Shown piece after piece: positions 9,610-18,326 of a stretch of DNA of 64,000 nt (the stretch's first letter is position 1; each line of letters begins with the position of its first letter). Source of the DNA: Dongia sedimenti (lineage in GTDB: Bacteria; Pseudomonadota; Alphaproteobacteria; Dongiales; Dongiaceae); NCBI GenBank assembly GCA_030715195.1, contig JAUYVI010000003.1, positions 152,960 to 216,959 of the forward strand. Direction: 5' to 3'. The notes below the pieces were generated by a model that did no database searches, was not told the origin of the DNA, and saw only the letters and a list, made by a program, of their open reading frames with translations. A program made the position numbers and the translations under genes.

Positions 9610-12008
9610 GATAACCTTGCTTTCCCCAAGCGCAGGGCGTTCAGGATGACGATGATCGAGGAGCTGGACATGGCGATGGCGGCGATCAGCGGGGTCACGA
9701 AGCCGAGGATCGCCAGCGGCACCGCGGCGAGATTGTAGAGCAGGGCGAGACCCAGGTTCTGGCGCACCAACCGGTCGGTGCGCTTGGCCAGATCGAGAGT
9801 CAGGGGAATGGCTTCCAGCCGGTCGCCCTGGAACACGACATCGGCCGCGCTCTGGGTGATCTCGGTGCCGCTGGCCGGCGCCATGGAGACATGGGCGCCG
9901 GCCAAGGCCGCCGCATCGTTGATGCCGTCGCCGACCATCAGCACCTTGTGCCCGGCCTTGGCCAGGGTCTCGAGGCGGCTTGCCTTGTCGATCGGCGAGA
10001 GCTTGGCGGCAAAGACATCGATGCCGAGCTGACGCGCCAGATCCTCGACCGGCGCCGCGCGGTCGCCGGACAGGATCTGCAGCTGCAATCCCAGTGATTT
10101 GAGTTGCGCGACCACCGCTTCGGCGTCGGGCCGCAGCCGGTCGGAGAACTGGAAGCGCTGCTTGCGGCCCTCCTGATGTGGACTGGCCGGTCCCACCAGC
10201 CACAGCACCTGGTCGGTCGCGGCATCTTCCGCCTGGCCGGTATAGGCGCAGCTGCCGAGCTTCCAGCCTTCCCATTCGAGGCCGGCGCCGGGATGTTCCT
10301 TGGCGTCGGTCAGCACGGTCGCGTCGGGCGCGGCGCGCGAGAGCGCGCGGGCGAGAGGATGGCGGCTGTTGGCGGCGATGCCGGCGGCGATTTTCAGCAG
10401 TTCGGGGTCGGCGCCGGGTTGCAGGTCGAGGCGGCCGAGGGTCAAGGTGCCGGTCTTGTCGAAGACCACGGTATCGACATCGGTCAGGCGCTCCAGGGCG
10501 TCGGCGCTCTTCAGCAGAATGCCGGAGCGCATCAGCCGCTGGCTGGCCACCACCTGCACGACCGGCACGGCGAGGGCGAGGGCACAGGGGCAGGTGATGA
10601 TCAGCACCGCGACGGCGATCATCAGCGCCTCGGTCCAGGCGAGATTGCCGAGGAACCACCAGCCGAGGAAGGTGGCCAGCGCCACCACATGCACGACCGG
10701 CGCATAGCGCCGCGCCACGCGGTCGGCGATGCGGACGAAACGGCCCTTGCGGGATTCCGCCGCCTCCATCAGGCGCACCATGTCGGCGAGCAGGGTCGAA
10801 TCCCCAACCGCATTGACCAGCATCTTCAGCGGGCCGGTGAGGTTCAGCGTGCCGGCGAACAGGCGGTCGCCGGGGCTGCAGCGCTGCGGCGCGCTCTCGC
10901 CGGTGATGGCGGAGAGGTCGAGATCGCTGCTGCCGGTCTTGATCGTGCCGTCGGCGGGCGCGCGGCTGCCCGGTGCGATCAGCACCGTCATGCCCGGGCG
11001 GAGCTGCGAGGGCAGCAGGCTGTGCTGGCGTCCGTCCGGCTCGACCACCGTCGCCGCCACGGCATTCAGGGCCAGCAGGCGCGCCGCGGTGGCATGGGCG
11101 CGGCCGCGGGCGCGGCGATCGAGGTAGCGGCCGATCAGCAGGAAGAACAGCAGGGTGACGGCGGAATCGAAATAGGCGTGCTCGCCGGAGCGGAAGGTCT
11201 CGAACAGGGAGATCGACGGCGCCAGGATGATGGCGAGGCTGATCGGCACATCCATGTTGGTGCGGCCGGCCTTCAATGCCGCCAGGGCCGAGTTGAAGAA
11301 CGGTCGGCCGGCATAGGCGATGGCCGGAATCGCGATCAGCGCCGAGATCCAGTGCAGCAGATCGCGCGTGCCGGGATCGGCGCCGGACCAGACCGAGACC
11401 GACATCAGCATGATATTGCCGGCGGCGAAGCCCGCGACCGCCATGGCGGTCATCAGCGCTTTGCTCTCCTTGTCGGCCTCGGAGGCCAGGCGTTCCGGAT
11501 CGCAGGGCACCAGCCGGTAACCCAGCCGGTTGACGAGCTGCACCAGGCCTTCCGGATCGGTCTCGGCATCGTTCCAACGGAGCGTCAGCCGGCGCGTCGA
11601 CAGTGCGACGCGGGCCGCGGTTACGCCGGGCTGCTTCAGCAATGTCTGCTCGATCAGCCAGATGCAGGCGCCGCATTGCAGCCCCTCGACCATCAGGCTC
11701 AGTTCCTTCTCGCCGGAGCCGACGTCGCGGGTCCAGGCGGAGAGGTCGAGTTCGGTCAGAATATCGTCCGGCCGGGTCGGCGGCTGGGCCGGATCGGCTA
11801 CCCGCTGCTCGTAATAGCGTGAGAGACCGAGCGACTGCACCAGCTCATAGGCACCGGCGCAGCCATGGCAGCAGAACGCACCCTCACCCCGGAACGGCGT
11901 GCCGCAATGCTTGCAGAGCCGATCCCCCGCAATCGGACAAGCCCGGTCGGCTGCCGCGAATTGCGGGATGGCGTTCACTTCACGAAGATCCGCTGGACGT
12001 TCTGCCAA
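9606..12008 (-). CDS. ccoI: Copper-transporting P1B-type ATPase CcoI
   Basis: An 800-residue copper ATPase that exports Cu(I) from the cytoplasm for CuB assembly of cbb3 oxidase. An N-terminal Cys-rich region (Cys32, 35, 46, 47, 50) precedes a degenerate heavy-metal-associated domain with LQCGACIWLIE. The core has the CPC membrane metal site in ITCPCALALAVP, the phosphorylation motif DKTGTLTLG and the hinge motif GDGINDAAAL. The start is uncertain: TTG at 12008 gives a 34-base overlap with ccoH and has AAGG upstream, while GTG at 11978 would give a GTGA overlap with the ccoH stop. It lies between ccoH and ccoS in the usual order. Confidence 0.93.
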   Translation of the reverse strand: MAERPADLREVNAIPQFAAADRACPIAGDRLCKHCGTPFRGEGAFCCHGCAGAYELVQSLGLSRYYEQRVADPAQPPTRPDDILTELDLSAWTRDVGSGEKELSLMVEGLQCGACIWLIEQTLLKQPGVTAARVALSTRRLTLRWNDAETDPEGLVQLVNRLGYRLVPCDPERLASEADKESKALMTAMAVAGFAAGNIMLMSVSVWSGADPGTRDLLHWISALIAIPAIAYAGRPFFNSALAALKAGRTNMDVPISLAIILAPSISLFETFRSGEHAYFDSAVTLLFFLLIGRYLDRRARGRAHATAARLLALNAVAATVVEPDGRQHSLLPSQLRPGMTVLIAPGSRAPADGTIKTGSSDLDLSAITGESAPQRCSPGDRLFAGTLNLTGPLKMLVNAVGDSTLLADMVRLMEAAESRKGRFVRIADRVARRYAPVVHVVALATFLGWWFLGNLAWTEALMIAVAVLIITCPCALALAVPVVQVVASQRLMRSGILLKSADALERLTDVDTVVFDKTGTLTLGRLDLQPGADPELLKIAAGIAANSRHPLARALSRAAPDATVLTDAKEHPGAGLEWEGWKLGSCAYTGQAEDAATDQVLWLVGPASPHQEGRKQRFQFSDRLRPDAEAVVAQLKSLGLQLQILSGDRAAPVEDLARQLGIDVFAAKLSPIDKASRLETLAKAGHKVLMVGDGINDAAALAGAHVSMAPASGTEITQSAADVVFQGDRLEAIPLTLDLAKRTDRLVRQNLGLALLYNLAAVPLAILGFVTPLIAAIAMSSSSIIVILNALRLGKARLS

Positions 12009-12502
12009 TCGGTTGCGCCTTCCGCCGCTGACAGGCGAAGCTCCCAGTTTCCAGGCGCCGGCAGGACGACGTCGGCGCCATAGATGCCGGCGCCTTCCGC
12101 CCGCAGCGTCAGGCGCTGATCGAGGGCCGTGCTCACCGGGCGTACGAGATGCGCGTTGAGCGTGAGACCCAGGACGGGCTGGCCGTTCTTGTCGGTGACG
12201 GTCACCGCGAGATGCTGCCCGGCCGTGGACGGCGTGACCGTGGTCTTCGCCGTCCAGCCCAACGCCGCGCTGGCGGCCGCCTCTTTGAGGATCGCGTTGT
12301 ATTCGATGCCTTCCTGATAGGCCTTGTCGTTGTCGAGCCCGCTGAAGGTGCTCTCGGCGAAGAACATCATGGTCCCGTTGACCGCGACCACCAGCAGCAT
12401 CAGGCCGATGAACAGCGCCGGGATCCAGAGCGATTTGCGCTGCGGCTGTGCAAGATCAGTCATCGTCGTCATCGTGTTTCGGTCCGTTGAATATTGCGCC
12501 AT
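11975..12502 (-). CDS. ccoH: cbb3 oxidase assembly protein CcoH (FixH)
   Basis: A 175-residue FixH/CcoH protein that associates with the cbb3 complex and helps its assembly. One N-terminal membrane helix (residues about 25-48) is followed by the motif FSGLDNDKAYQEGIEYN and a periplasmic beta-rich domain with GWELRL-like strands near the C-terminus. ATG at 12502 is chosen because GAGGAG lies seven bases upstream, though this gives a 47-base overlap with ccoG; two more in-frame ATGs (12472, 12463) lack a good site. Its stop overlaps the ccoI start region. Confidence 0.9.
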   Translation of the reverse strand: MAQYSTDRNTMTTMTDLAQPQRKSLWIPALFIGLMLLVVAVNGTMMFFAESTFSGLDNDKAYQEGIEYNAILKEAAASAALGWTAKTTVTPSTAGQHLAVTVTDKNGQPVLGLTLNAHLVRPVSTALDQRLTLRAEGAGIYGADVVLPAPGNWELRLSAAEGATDWQNVQRIFVK

Positions 12503-13901
12503 GGCGGCTCTCCTCGCCGGTCGTGACGTTGACCGCGCTGATCGTGATGTCGGTACGCCGGTGCTTCAGGTTCTCGCGCGGCGCCTTCAGGAGCAGCCGG
12601 AAGGTGCCGACGCTGTCGCCGCCGACCTTCACGGATTGCGGATCGGCGCCGATGATCTTGATCGAAAGCCCGTCGATCCCCTCGACTGCGACCCGGTACT
12701 CCATGGGCAGCGGATTCTTATTGGAGATCTTCAGGGTGAAGCCGTCCTGAATCTCACCATCGCCCAGCTTGACGAAGAGCGGCGAGCGATCGGCCTGGAC
12801 GGTCACGTCCATCGTCGCGCGGGTCGTCAGCGAGAACAGCATTCCGGCCGTCACCAACACCAGACCGATGGCATAGATGATGGTGCGGGTGCGGATGAAC
12901 TTGAATTTCGCCGGCTTGCCGGCGGCGCGGGCCGCGCTGTTGGAGAGCGAATCATAGGTGATCAGTTCGAGCGGCCGGTTGAGCTTGCCCATGATCGAAT
13001 TGCAGGCATCGACGCACAGGCCGCAGCCGATGCAGGCGAGTTGCGGCCCGTTGCGGATGTCGATGCCGGTGGGGCAGACATTGAAGCAGAGATTGCAATC
13101 GACGCAGTCGCCGAGCTTCTCGGTCTCCTTCGCCTTCTTCTTGCCGCGCGGCTCGCCGCGCCACGCCTCGTAGGTCACGATCAGGCTGTGCTCGTCGAGC
13201 ATCGCACCCTGAAAGCGCGGCCATGGGCACATATAGATGCAGACCTGCTCGCGCGCCCAGCCGGCCAGGAGATAGGTGGTGGCGGTGAACAGGCCGATGA
13301 AGCCGACCTGCGCCAGGCTGGCGTCGAAATGCACGAGATCGCGGACCAGGGTGGGCGCGTCGTTGAAATACATGATCCAGGCGCCGCCGGTGAGAGCGGC
13401 GATGGCCAGCCAGGCGCCGTGCTTTGCGGTCTTCAGCCAGGCCTTGCGGAGAGAGAACGGCTCCTGATCGAGCTTCATCCGCGCATTGCGATCGCCCTCG
13501 ATCCAGCGTTCAACCTGCATGAACAGGTCGGTCCAGACCGTTTGCGGGCAGGTGAAGCCGCACCAGACGCGGCCCAGCAGCGAGGTCGCGAGGAACAGGC
13601 CGATCGCGCCGAGGATCAACAGGCCGGCGAGGTAGTAGACTTCCTGCGGCCAGATCTCGATCCAGAAGAAATAACCCCGCCTTCCCGGCATGTCGAGCAG
13701 CAGCGCCTGGTCGGGTCGCCCCGGCCCCCGGTCCCAGCGCAGCCAGGGCGCCAGATAGTAGATGCCGAGCAGCAGCGAGAGCGCGCTCCATTTGATCACG
13801 CGGAACCGGCCCCAGATGCGCTGAGGATAGATCTTGACGTGGTCGGCGTAGAGCGAGGTGCTGCTCACGGTCTGCTCTGGTTTGATCGGTTGAATTTGCA
13901 T
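12456..13901 (-). CDS. ccoG: cbb3 oxidase accessory ferredoxin-like protein CcoG (FixG/RdxA)
   Basis: A 481-residue membrane protein of the CcoG family, reported to reduce copper for cbb3 assembly. It has about five membrane helices, an early GRVWCGFTCPQTVWTD motif and a YMCPWPRFQGAM motif, then two ferredoxin clusters (CVDCNLCFNVCP and CIGCGLCVDACN, residues about 265-310). A last helix precedes an Ig-like C-terminal domain (residues about 360-470). The protein ends in a run of Asp. It is the first gene of ccoGHIS, 69 bases after ccoP, and that gap holds a strong hairpin. Confidence 0.94.
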   Translation of the reverse strand: MQIQPIKPEQTVSSTSLYADHVKIYPQRIWGRFRVIKWSALSLLLGIYYLAPWLRWDRGPGRPDQALLLDMPGRRGYFFWIEIWPQEVYYLAGLLILGAIGLFLATSLLGRVWCGFTCPQTVWTDLFMQVERWIEGDRNARMKLDQEPFSLRKAWLKTAKHGAWLAIAALTGGAWIMYFNDAPTLVRDLVHFDASLAQVGFIGLFTATTYLLAGWAREQVCIYMCPWPRFQGAMLDEHSLIVTYEAWRGEPRGKKKAKETEKLGDCVDCNLCFNVCPTGIDIRNGPQLACIGCGLCVDACNSIMGKLNRPLELITYDSLSNSAARAAGKPAKFKFIRTRTIIYAIGLVLVTAGMLFSLTTRATMDVTVQADRSPLFVKLGDGEIQDGFTLKISNKNPLPMEYRVAVEGIDGLSIKIIGADPQSVKVGGDSVGTFRLLLKAPRENLKHRRTDITISAVNVTTGEESRHGAIFNGPKHDDDDD

Positions 13902-13914
13902 CGGGTCTTCATCT

Positions 13915-13954
13915 CACCCCCTCTTCGCCGCTTGCGGCGGTCGAAGAGGGGGTG
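13915..13954. repeat. Strong inverted repeat between ccoP and ccoG
   Basis: CACCCCCTCTTCG at 13915-13927 pairs perfectly with CGAAGAGGGGGTG at 13942-13954 (13 pairs), with an inner CGCCG/CGGCG hairpin as alternative. No T-run follows in either direction, so rather than a simple terminator it may be a processing or attenuation hairpin separating the structural (ccoNOQP) from the assembly (ccoGHIS) genes. Confidence 0.6.
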
Positions 13955-13970
13955 ATCTTCATGGTTCAGG

Positions 13971-14858
13971 TTACTGTCCGCCGCCCAGCGCGTGGACGTA
14001 GACGGCCAGCATCTTGATCTGCGCGTCGGTCAGACGGCCCTCCCAGGCCGGCATCACGCCGTGGCGCGGCTTGGTGATCTGGGCGGTGATGGTCTTGGCG
14101 TCGCCGCCGTAGAGCCAGATCGAGTCCGTGAGGTTCGGCGCGCCGAGCTCGAGATTGCCCTTGCCCTGTTCGCCGTGGCAGGCGACGCAATTGTCGGCGA
14201 AGACCTGCTTGCCCCGCTCTATGGATTCAGGAGTGGCCGCGGCAGCCGGGTCGCTCTTCTCCCCGCTCAGCGACATGACGAACGCGGCGACGTCGGCGAT
14301 CTGCTCCGGAGTGAGCACGCCGTCGGTGCCGAAGTTCGGCATGATGTTCATGCGGGTCGCGTCGTCCGTGGTCGCGCGGACGCCGTGGCGGATGGTCTGC
14401 TCGATCTGCGCCAGGTCGCCGCCCCAGATCCAGTCGTCGTCGGCCAGGACCGGGAAGGCCGGCCGGCCGGCGCCGCCCGGCGCGTGGCAGGCGGCGCAGT
14501 TCTCGTTGAAGATCGCCTTGCCGCCGCTCATGGCGAAGTTCAGCAGCTCGGCATCGCCGTTGATCTGCTCGGTGGTCGAGGCACTGATCTTGTCGATCCA
14601 GACCTTCTGTGCCTCGGCTGCGGCAGCCGCTTGCTCGGAATACACCTTGCGCTGATCGTAGCCGAGCACGCCCTTGGTGTACCCGGAAATGCCCGGAATC
14701 GCCGGATACAGCACCCACCACAGCACCGAGAAGGCGATGCAGGCATAGAGCACCGTCAGCCACCATTTCGGCAGCGGATTGTTCAGTTCCTGAATGCCGT
14801 CCCAGACATGGCCGGTGGTCGGCTTGCCGGTCAGTTCGTCTTTGTTGATGTCGCTCAT
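13971..14858 (-). CDS. ccoP: cbb3 oxidase diheme subunit CcoP
   Basis: The 295-residue diheme c-type cytochrome subunit III that relays electrons to CcoO/CcoN. The N-terminus carries the family segment HVWDGIQELNNPLPKWW before a membrane helix (residues about 32-55). Two heme c sites follow: CAACH at residues 121-125 and CVACH at 224-228, with axial Met candidates in NIMPNFG and GVMPAW. The protein lies in the periplasm apart from its anchor. Its ATG overlaps the ccoQ stop (ATGA). Confidence 0.95.
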   Translation of the reverse strand: MSDINKDELTGKPTTGHVWDGIQELNNPLPKWWLTVLYACIAFSVLWWVLYPAIPGISGYTKGVLGYDQRKVYSEQAAAAAEAQKVWIDKISASTTEQINGDAELLNFAMSGGKAIFNENCAACHAPGGAGRPAFPVLADDDWIWGGDLAQIEQTIRHGVRATTDDATRMNIMPNFGTDGVLTPEQIADVAAFVMSLSGEKSDPAAAATPESIERGKQVFADNCVACHGEQGKGNLELGAPNLTDSIWLYGGDAKTITAQITKPRHGVMPAWEGRLTDAQIKMLAVYVHALGGGQ

Positions 14859-15019
14859 TTCGAATCATCCCGATCGGTCGTGAAGGGAATCTTCGCGCAT
14901 TCGCGGAAGTATTCCCGGTTCTTCGGGCGGAAGGCATAGAAGGCGATCCCCAGGAAGATCAGCATCAGCCAAGCCACCCAGAATTGGCGCGCGATCTGTG
15001 CAACTTCGATCCAGCTCAT
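14855..15019 (-). CDS. ccoQ: cbb3 oxidase small subunit CcoQ
   Basis: A 54-residue single-helix subunit that stabilises the cbb3 complex. It starts [20 protein letters not shown]; the helix runs to about residue 28 and is followed by [17 protein letters not shown], the typical charged tail with the RPKN motif. The ATG overlaps the stop of ccoO (ATGA at 15016-15019) and its stop overlaps the ATG of ccoP in the same way, so translation is tightly coupled. Confidence 0.93.
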   Translation of the reverse strand: MSWIEVAQIARQFWVAWLMLIFLGIAFYAFRPKNREYFRECAKIPFTTDRDDSK

Positions 15020-15753
15020 TGCGCGTCTCCTTTGGCGTAGTCGGGACGATAGGTCGTGAAATCGACCATGCGGCCGAGCACCTGGAGATAGGCCACCAGG
15101 GCATCCATCTCGGTCAGCTTCGCCGGATCGCCGTCGAAGTCGCCGGTCGCCGCCTTCGGATAGCGGGCGAGCAGGCCGTCGGTATCGGCATCGGGCGTTG
15201 CCTGGGCGGCGAGGTCGGCCGCCGCGTTGTCGATCTCCTCCTGGGTATAGGGGACGCCGACGATCTTCAGGGTCTTCAGATGCTCCGCGATGTCCGTGGG
15301 GTCGAGCTGATGCTCCATCAAATGCGCGTAGGGCGGCATGATGGACTCCGGCACCACCGAGCGGGGATCGATCAGATGCGCGACGTGCCAGTCGTTCGAA
15401 TACTTGCCGCCGACCCGGGCGAGATCGGGACCGGTGCGCTTAGAGCCCCATTGGAACGGGTGGTCGAACATGCTCTCCGCCGCCAGGCTGTAATGGCCAT
15501 AGCGCTCGACCTCGTCGCGGAACGGACGGATCTGCTGGCTGTGGCAGAGGTAGCAGCCTTCGCGGATGTAGATGTTGCGGCCCACGAGCTCCAGCGGGGA
15601 GTAGGGACGCACACCTTCGACCTTCTCGATGGTCTCGCCGATCGTGAAGAGCGGCACGATCTCGACCAGGCCGCCGATCGCGACGGTCACGATGATCCCA
15701 AGCAGCAGCAGGATCGAGTTGGTTTCGAACTTCTCTTGTCTGATGAATGCCAT
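15016..15753 (-). CDS. ccoO: cbb3 oxidase monoheme subunit CcoO
   Basis: The 245-residue monoheme cytochrome c subunit II. One N-terminal membrane helix (residues about 13-33) with the ALGGLVEI-like sequence [12 protein letters not shown] precedes a periplasmic domain. The heme c site is CYLCH at residues 67-71 in [17 protein letters not shown], and the axial Met candidate is in IMPPYAHL. The ATG at 15753 is chosen by homology; the open frame extends 28 codons upstream into ccoN. It follows ccoN after 14 bases. Confidence 0.95.
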   Translation of the reverse strand: MAFIRQEKFETNSILLLLGIIVTVAIGGLVEIVPLFTIGETIEKVEGVRPYSPLELVGRNIYIREGCYLCHSQQIRPFRDEVERYGHYSLAAESMFDHPFQWGSKRTGPDLARVGGKYSNDWHVAHLIDPRSVVPESIMPPYAHLMEHQLDPTDIAEHLKTLKIVGVPYTQEEIDNAAADLAAQATPDADTDGLLARYPKAATGDFDGDPAKLTEMDALVAYLQVLGRMVDFTTYRPDYAKGDAQ

Positions 15754-15767
15754 TGCCGTTGCTCCGA

Positions 15768-17222
15768 TCACGCGGTGGCGGTGACGGCGGCACCGAGCTT
15801 GGTCTCGGTGCGGACGTCGCCGCGGGCCGTGCGCCACATGTTGTAGACCATGACGATCGCGCCGCTGAGGAACAGGACTCCGGCCAGCGCGCGGACGACG
15901 TAGTAGGGATGCATCGCTGCGACCGTCTCGACGAACGAGAACTGCAGGAAGCCGAGATCGTCATAGGCCCGCCACATCAGGCCCTGCATGATCCCGCTGA
16001 TCCACATCGGCGTGATGTAGAGAACGATGCCGATGGTGGCCAGCCAGAAGTGCCATTCGATCAGGCGGATCGAGTACACCCGCGCGACGTTCCACAGCTT
16101 GGGCACCAGGTAGTAGATGGCGCCGAAGCTGACGAAGGCGACCCAGCCCAGAGCCCCGGAATGCACGTGGCCGATGGTCCAGTCGGTGTAGTGGCTGAGG
16201 GAGTTGACCGACCGGATCGACATGACCGGGCCTTCGAAGGTGGACATGCCGTAGAAGCCGACCGAGGTCACCAGGAAGCGCAGCACCGGATCGGTGCGGA
16301 GCTTGTCCCAGGCGCCGGAGAGCGTCATCAGGCCGTTGATCATGCCGCCCCAGGACGGCATCCAGAGCATCACCGAGAAGGTCATGCCGAGGGTCTGCGT
16401 CCAGTCGGGCAGAGCGGTGTAGTGCAGATGGTGCGGACCGGCCCAGATGTAGAGGAAGATCAGCGACCAGAAATGCACCACCGAGAGGCGATAGGAATAG
16501 ACCGGCCGGTTCGCCTGCTTCGGCACGAAGTAGTACATGATGCCGAGGAAGCCGGCGGTCAGGAAGAAGCCGACCGCATTGTGGCCGTACCACCATTGCA
16601 GCATCGCGTCCTGCACGCCGGAGAACACCGAGTAGCTCTTGGTGCCGAGCAGGGAGACCGGAACCGAGAGGTTGTTGCCGATGTGCAGCACGGCGACGGT
16701 GACGATGAAGGCCAGGTAGAACCAGTTGGCGACGTAGATGTGCGGCTCTTTCCGCTTCATCAGCGTGCCGAGGAAGACCAGCAGGTAGACCACCCAGACG
16801 ACGGTCAGCCAGAGATCGACATACCATTCCGGCTCGGCGTATTCGCGGCCCTCGGTGATGCCGAGGACGTAGCCGCTGGCGGCCAGCACGATGAAGAGCT
16901 GGTAGCCCCAGAAGAGGAACTCGGCGAGGCCATCGCCGCCGAACAGGCGCGCCCGGCAGGTGCGCTGCACGACATAGAGGCTGGTCGCGAACAACGCGTT
17001 GCCGCCGAAGGCGAAGATCGCCGCGGAGGTATGGACCGGGCGCAGCCGGCCGAAGGTCGTCCATTCCAGGCCGAAATTGAAGATCGGGAAGGCGAGCTGG
17101 CTCGCGATGACCACGCCGACCAGGAAGGCGACGATGCCCCAGAACAGGGTCGCGATGGTGAATTGCCGGACGACCCGTTCGTTATACGGGCTGACGGCGG
17201 CGGTGAGTGTCGTGTCGGACAT
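15768..17222 (-). CDS. ccoN: cbb3 oxidase catalytic subunit CcoN
   Basis: The 484-residue catalytic subunit I of the high-affinity, proton-pumping cbb3 oxidase. Twelve membrane helices are expected. Visible ligands are His64 (RPVHTSA, low-spin heme b), His214 (YGHNAVGF) with His264/His265 (GPHHLHY) for CuB, His352/His354 (GHVHSG) for the two hemes, and Tyr258 in LYIWAGPHH, the cross-linked Tyr of this family. All key residues are present, so the enzyme should be functional. Its ATG shares one base with the stop of the upstream 60-residue membrane protein (TGATG). Confidence 0.97.
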   Translation of the reverse strand: MSDTTLTAAVSPYNERVVRQFTIATLFWGIVAFLVGVVIASQLAFPIFNFGLEWTTFGRLRPVHTSAAIFAFGGNALFATSLYVVQRTCRARLFGGDGLAEFLFWGYQLFIVLAASGYVLGITEGREYAEPEWYVDLWLTVVWVVYLLVFLGTLMKRKEPHIYVANWFYLAFIVTVAVLHIGNNLSVPVSLLGTKSYSVFSGVQDAMLQWWYGHNAVGFFLTAGFLGIMYYFVPKQANRPVYSYRLSVVHFWSLIFLYIWAGPHHLHYTALPDWTQTLGMTFSVMLWMPSWGGMINGLMTLSGAWDKLRTDPVLRFLVTSVGFYGMSTFEGPVMSIRSVNSLSHYTDWTIGHVHSGALGWVAFVSFGAIYYLVPKLWNVARVYSIRLIEWHFWLATIGIVLYITPMWISGIMQGLMWRAYDDLGFLQFSFVETVAAMHPYYVVRALAGVLFLSGAIVMVYNMWRTARGDVRTETKLGAAVTATA

Positions 17223-17404
17223 CAGTGTCCCCCCTTGGGCGCGGTCGCAAGCGTGATGAATCGGAATACGACCAGAATGGCGAAGACGAACAGCAGCAGC
17301 CCGAACAGCGAGAACGCCGCATCATGGGTGCGGGCGCTGACGCCGAGGCCGATGAGTCCGAGGACGGCGAGCAGGCCGCCCCCGATGAATTTCCCGATAT
17401 TCAT
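17222..17404 (-). CDS. Small two-helix membrane protein upstream of ccoN
   Basis: A 60-residue protein not recognised by name. Two hydrophobic segments (residues about 5-22 and 31-53) are joined by a short loop with ARTHD, so a helical hairpin in the inner membrane is likely; the C-terminus is TAPKGGH. It is wedged between the DUF2189 gene (ATGA overlap at 17401-17404) and ccoN (TGATG), so it must be made with the oxidase. A role as an accessory subunit or assembly factor, comparable to but not homologous by eye with the single-helix CcoM, is an inference from position only. Confidence 0.75.
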   Translation of the reverse strand: MNIGKFIGGGLLAVLGLIGLGVSARTHDAAFSLFGLLLFVFAILVVFRFITLATAPKGGH

Positions 17405-18201
17405 GTTCCTTCTCCAACGAGGTCGCGATAAGCATGCCAGCTGGCATGGCCGATGAGCGGCATGGTGACGATGAGGCCGAGGCAGCCGGTGATGAGACCG
17501 GCGCCGGTGAAGAGCACGATGAGCGCCCCCCAACCGGCGAGCACGCGCCAGTTGGCGACGCTGGCGGCGATCGAGGTGGCGATGGCCTGCGCCGTGCCGA
17601 CGTCGCGGTCGAGCAGCAGCGGGAAGGAGACGAGCCCGATCGCGAAACAGACCGCGGCGAGCACGCCGCCGACCGCGGTTCCCACCAGCAGGAAGATCAG
17701 CCCGTCGGTGGTGGTCACGATCGTCAGGACGAAGTTCGCCCATTCGACCGGTTGCGGTCCGAAGAACAGGGCGTAGATCAGCGTCGCGATGCGCATCCAG
17801 GCGACCTGGAACAGCATCATGATCAAGCCGAGGGTGAAGATCCGGCCCGGCCGCTTGGCCCAGGCGACGGCGATATCGCGGAAATGGATCGGCGCGCCCA
17901 TCTCGAGGCGTCGGCTGATCTCGTAGAAGGCGATGCCGAGCAGCGGCGCCACGAACATGAAGCCCGACGCCAGCGGGAAGGAATAGGCCAGGAAATCCTG
18001 CTGCCAGAGGCCGTACAGGATCACGACGCTGATCGCGGCGATGAACAGGCCGAAGGTGAGGCTGACTTGCGGCACGCGCGCCATGTCCTGCCAGCCCCGG
18101 CGCAGCCAGCCCCAGGGCATCTCGACATCGACGCGGTTGATCGGCAGAACCAGTCCCGCATACTCCGCATCGAGCGCCGGACCGATCAGCTTTTCGCCCA
18201 T
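17401..18201 (-). CDS. DUF2189 domain integral membrane protein
   Basis: A 266-residue protein with about six membrane helices, matching the DUF2189 family of predicted inner-membrane proteins, of unknown function. The N-terminal 45 residues are cytoplasmic and include INRVDVEMPWGWLRRGWQD, followed by alternating helices; the FPLLLDRDVG motif before the last helices is typical. ATG at 18201 is preferred over GTG at 18213 because AGGG lies five bases before it. It is the first gene of the transcript that continues into the small membrane protein and ccoNOQP, and an FNR/FixK-like box sits about 70 bases upstream, which suggests oxygen control. Confidence 0.8.
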   Translation of the reverse strand: MGEKLIGPALDAEYAGLVLPINRVDVEMPWGWLRRGWQDMARVPQVSLTFGLFIAAISVVILYGLWQQDFLAYSFPLASGFMFVAPLLGIAFYEISRRLEMGAPIHFRDIAVAWAKRPGRIFTLGLIMMLFQVAWMRIATLIYALFFGPQPVEWANFVLTIVTTTDGLIFLLVGTAVGGVLAAVCFAIGLVSFPLLLDRDVGTAQAIATSIAASVANWRVLAGWGALIVLFTGAGLITGCLGLIVTMPLIGHASWHAYRDLVGEGT

Positions 18202-18265
18202 AGTCTCCCTCACACGCGAAAGCTCGAATCGCCTGTGAGGTTAAGGATCAGGTCCCGGCCGGGCA

Positions 18266-18279
18266 TTGACCTGAATCAA
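18266..18279. promoter_or_regulatory. FNR/FixK-type box
   Basis: TTGACCTGAATCAA matches the FNR/FixK consensus TTGAT-N4-ATCAA at nine of ten positions. It lies in the 125-base divergent region between the DUF2189-ccoNOQP transcript (start 18201) and the DsbD_2/SafE-like gene (start 18327), so it could serve one or both. FixK/FNR control of cbb3 genes is established in alphaproteobacteria. Confidence 0.75.
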
Positions 18280-18326
18280 CATGCTGCAATGCGGGATGCG
18301 GCAGCATCGTTTGCAGAGAGGGACAT

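Noticed and set aside
9457-11676. Long minus-strand frame ending in the CcoS sequence
   Set aside because: Only its last 50 codons (from 9609) are a gene; the rest is a shifted frame of ccoI with Arg/Pro-rich content.
10104-11822. 572-codon plus-strand frame over ccoI
   Set aside because: Antisense shadow of the P-type ATPase gene; no recognisable domain.
13875-13892. TTGATCGGTTGAA near the ccoG start as FixK box
   Set aside because: It lies inside the ccoG coding start and lacks the symmetric ATCAA half.
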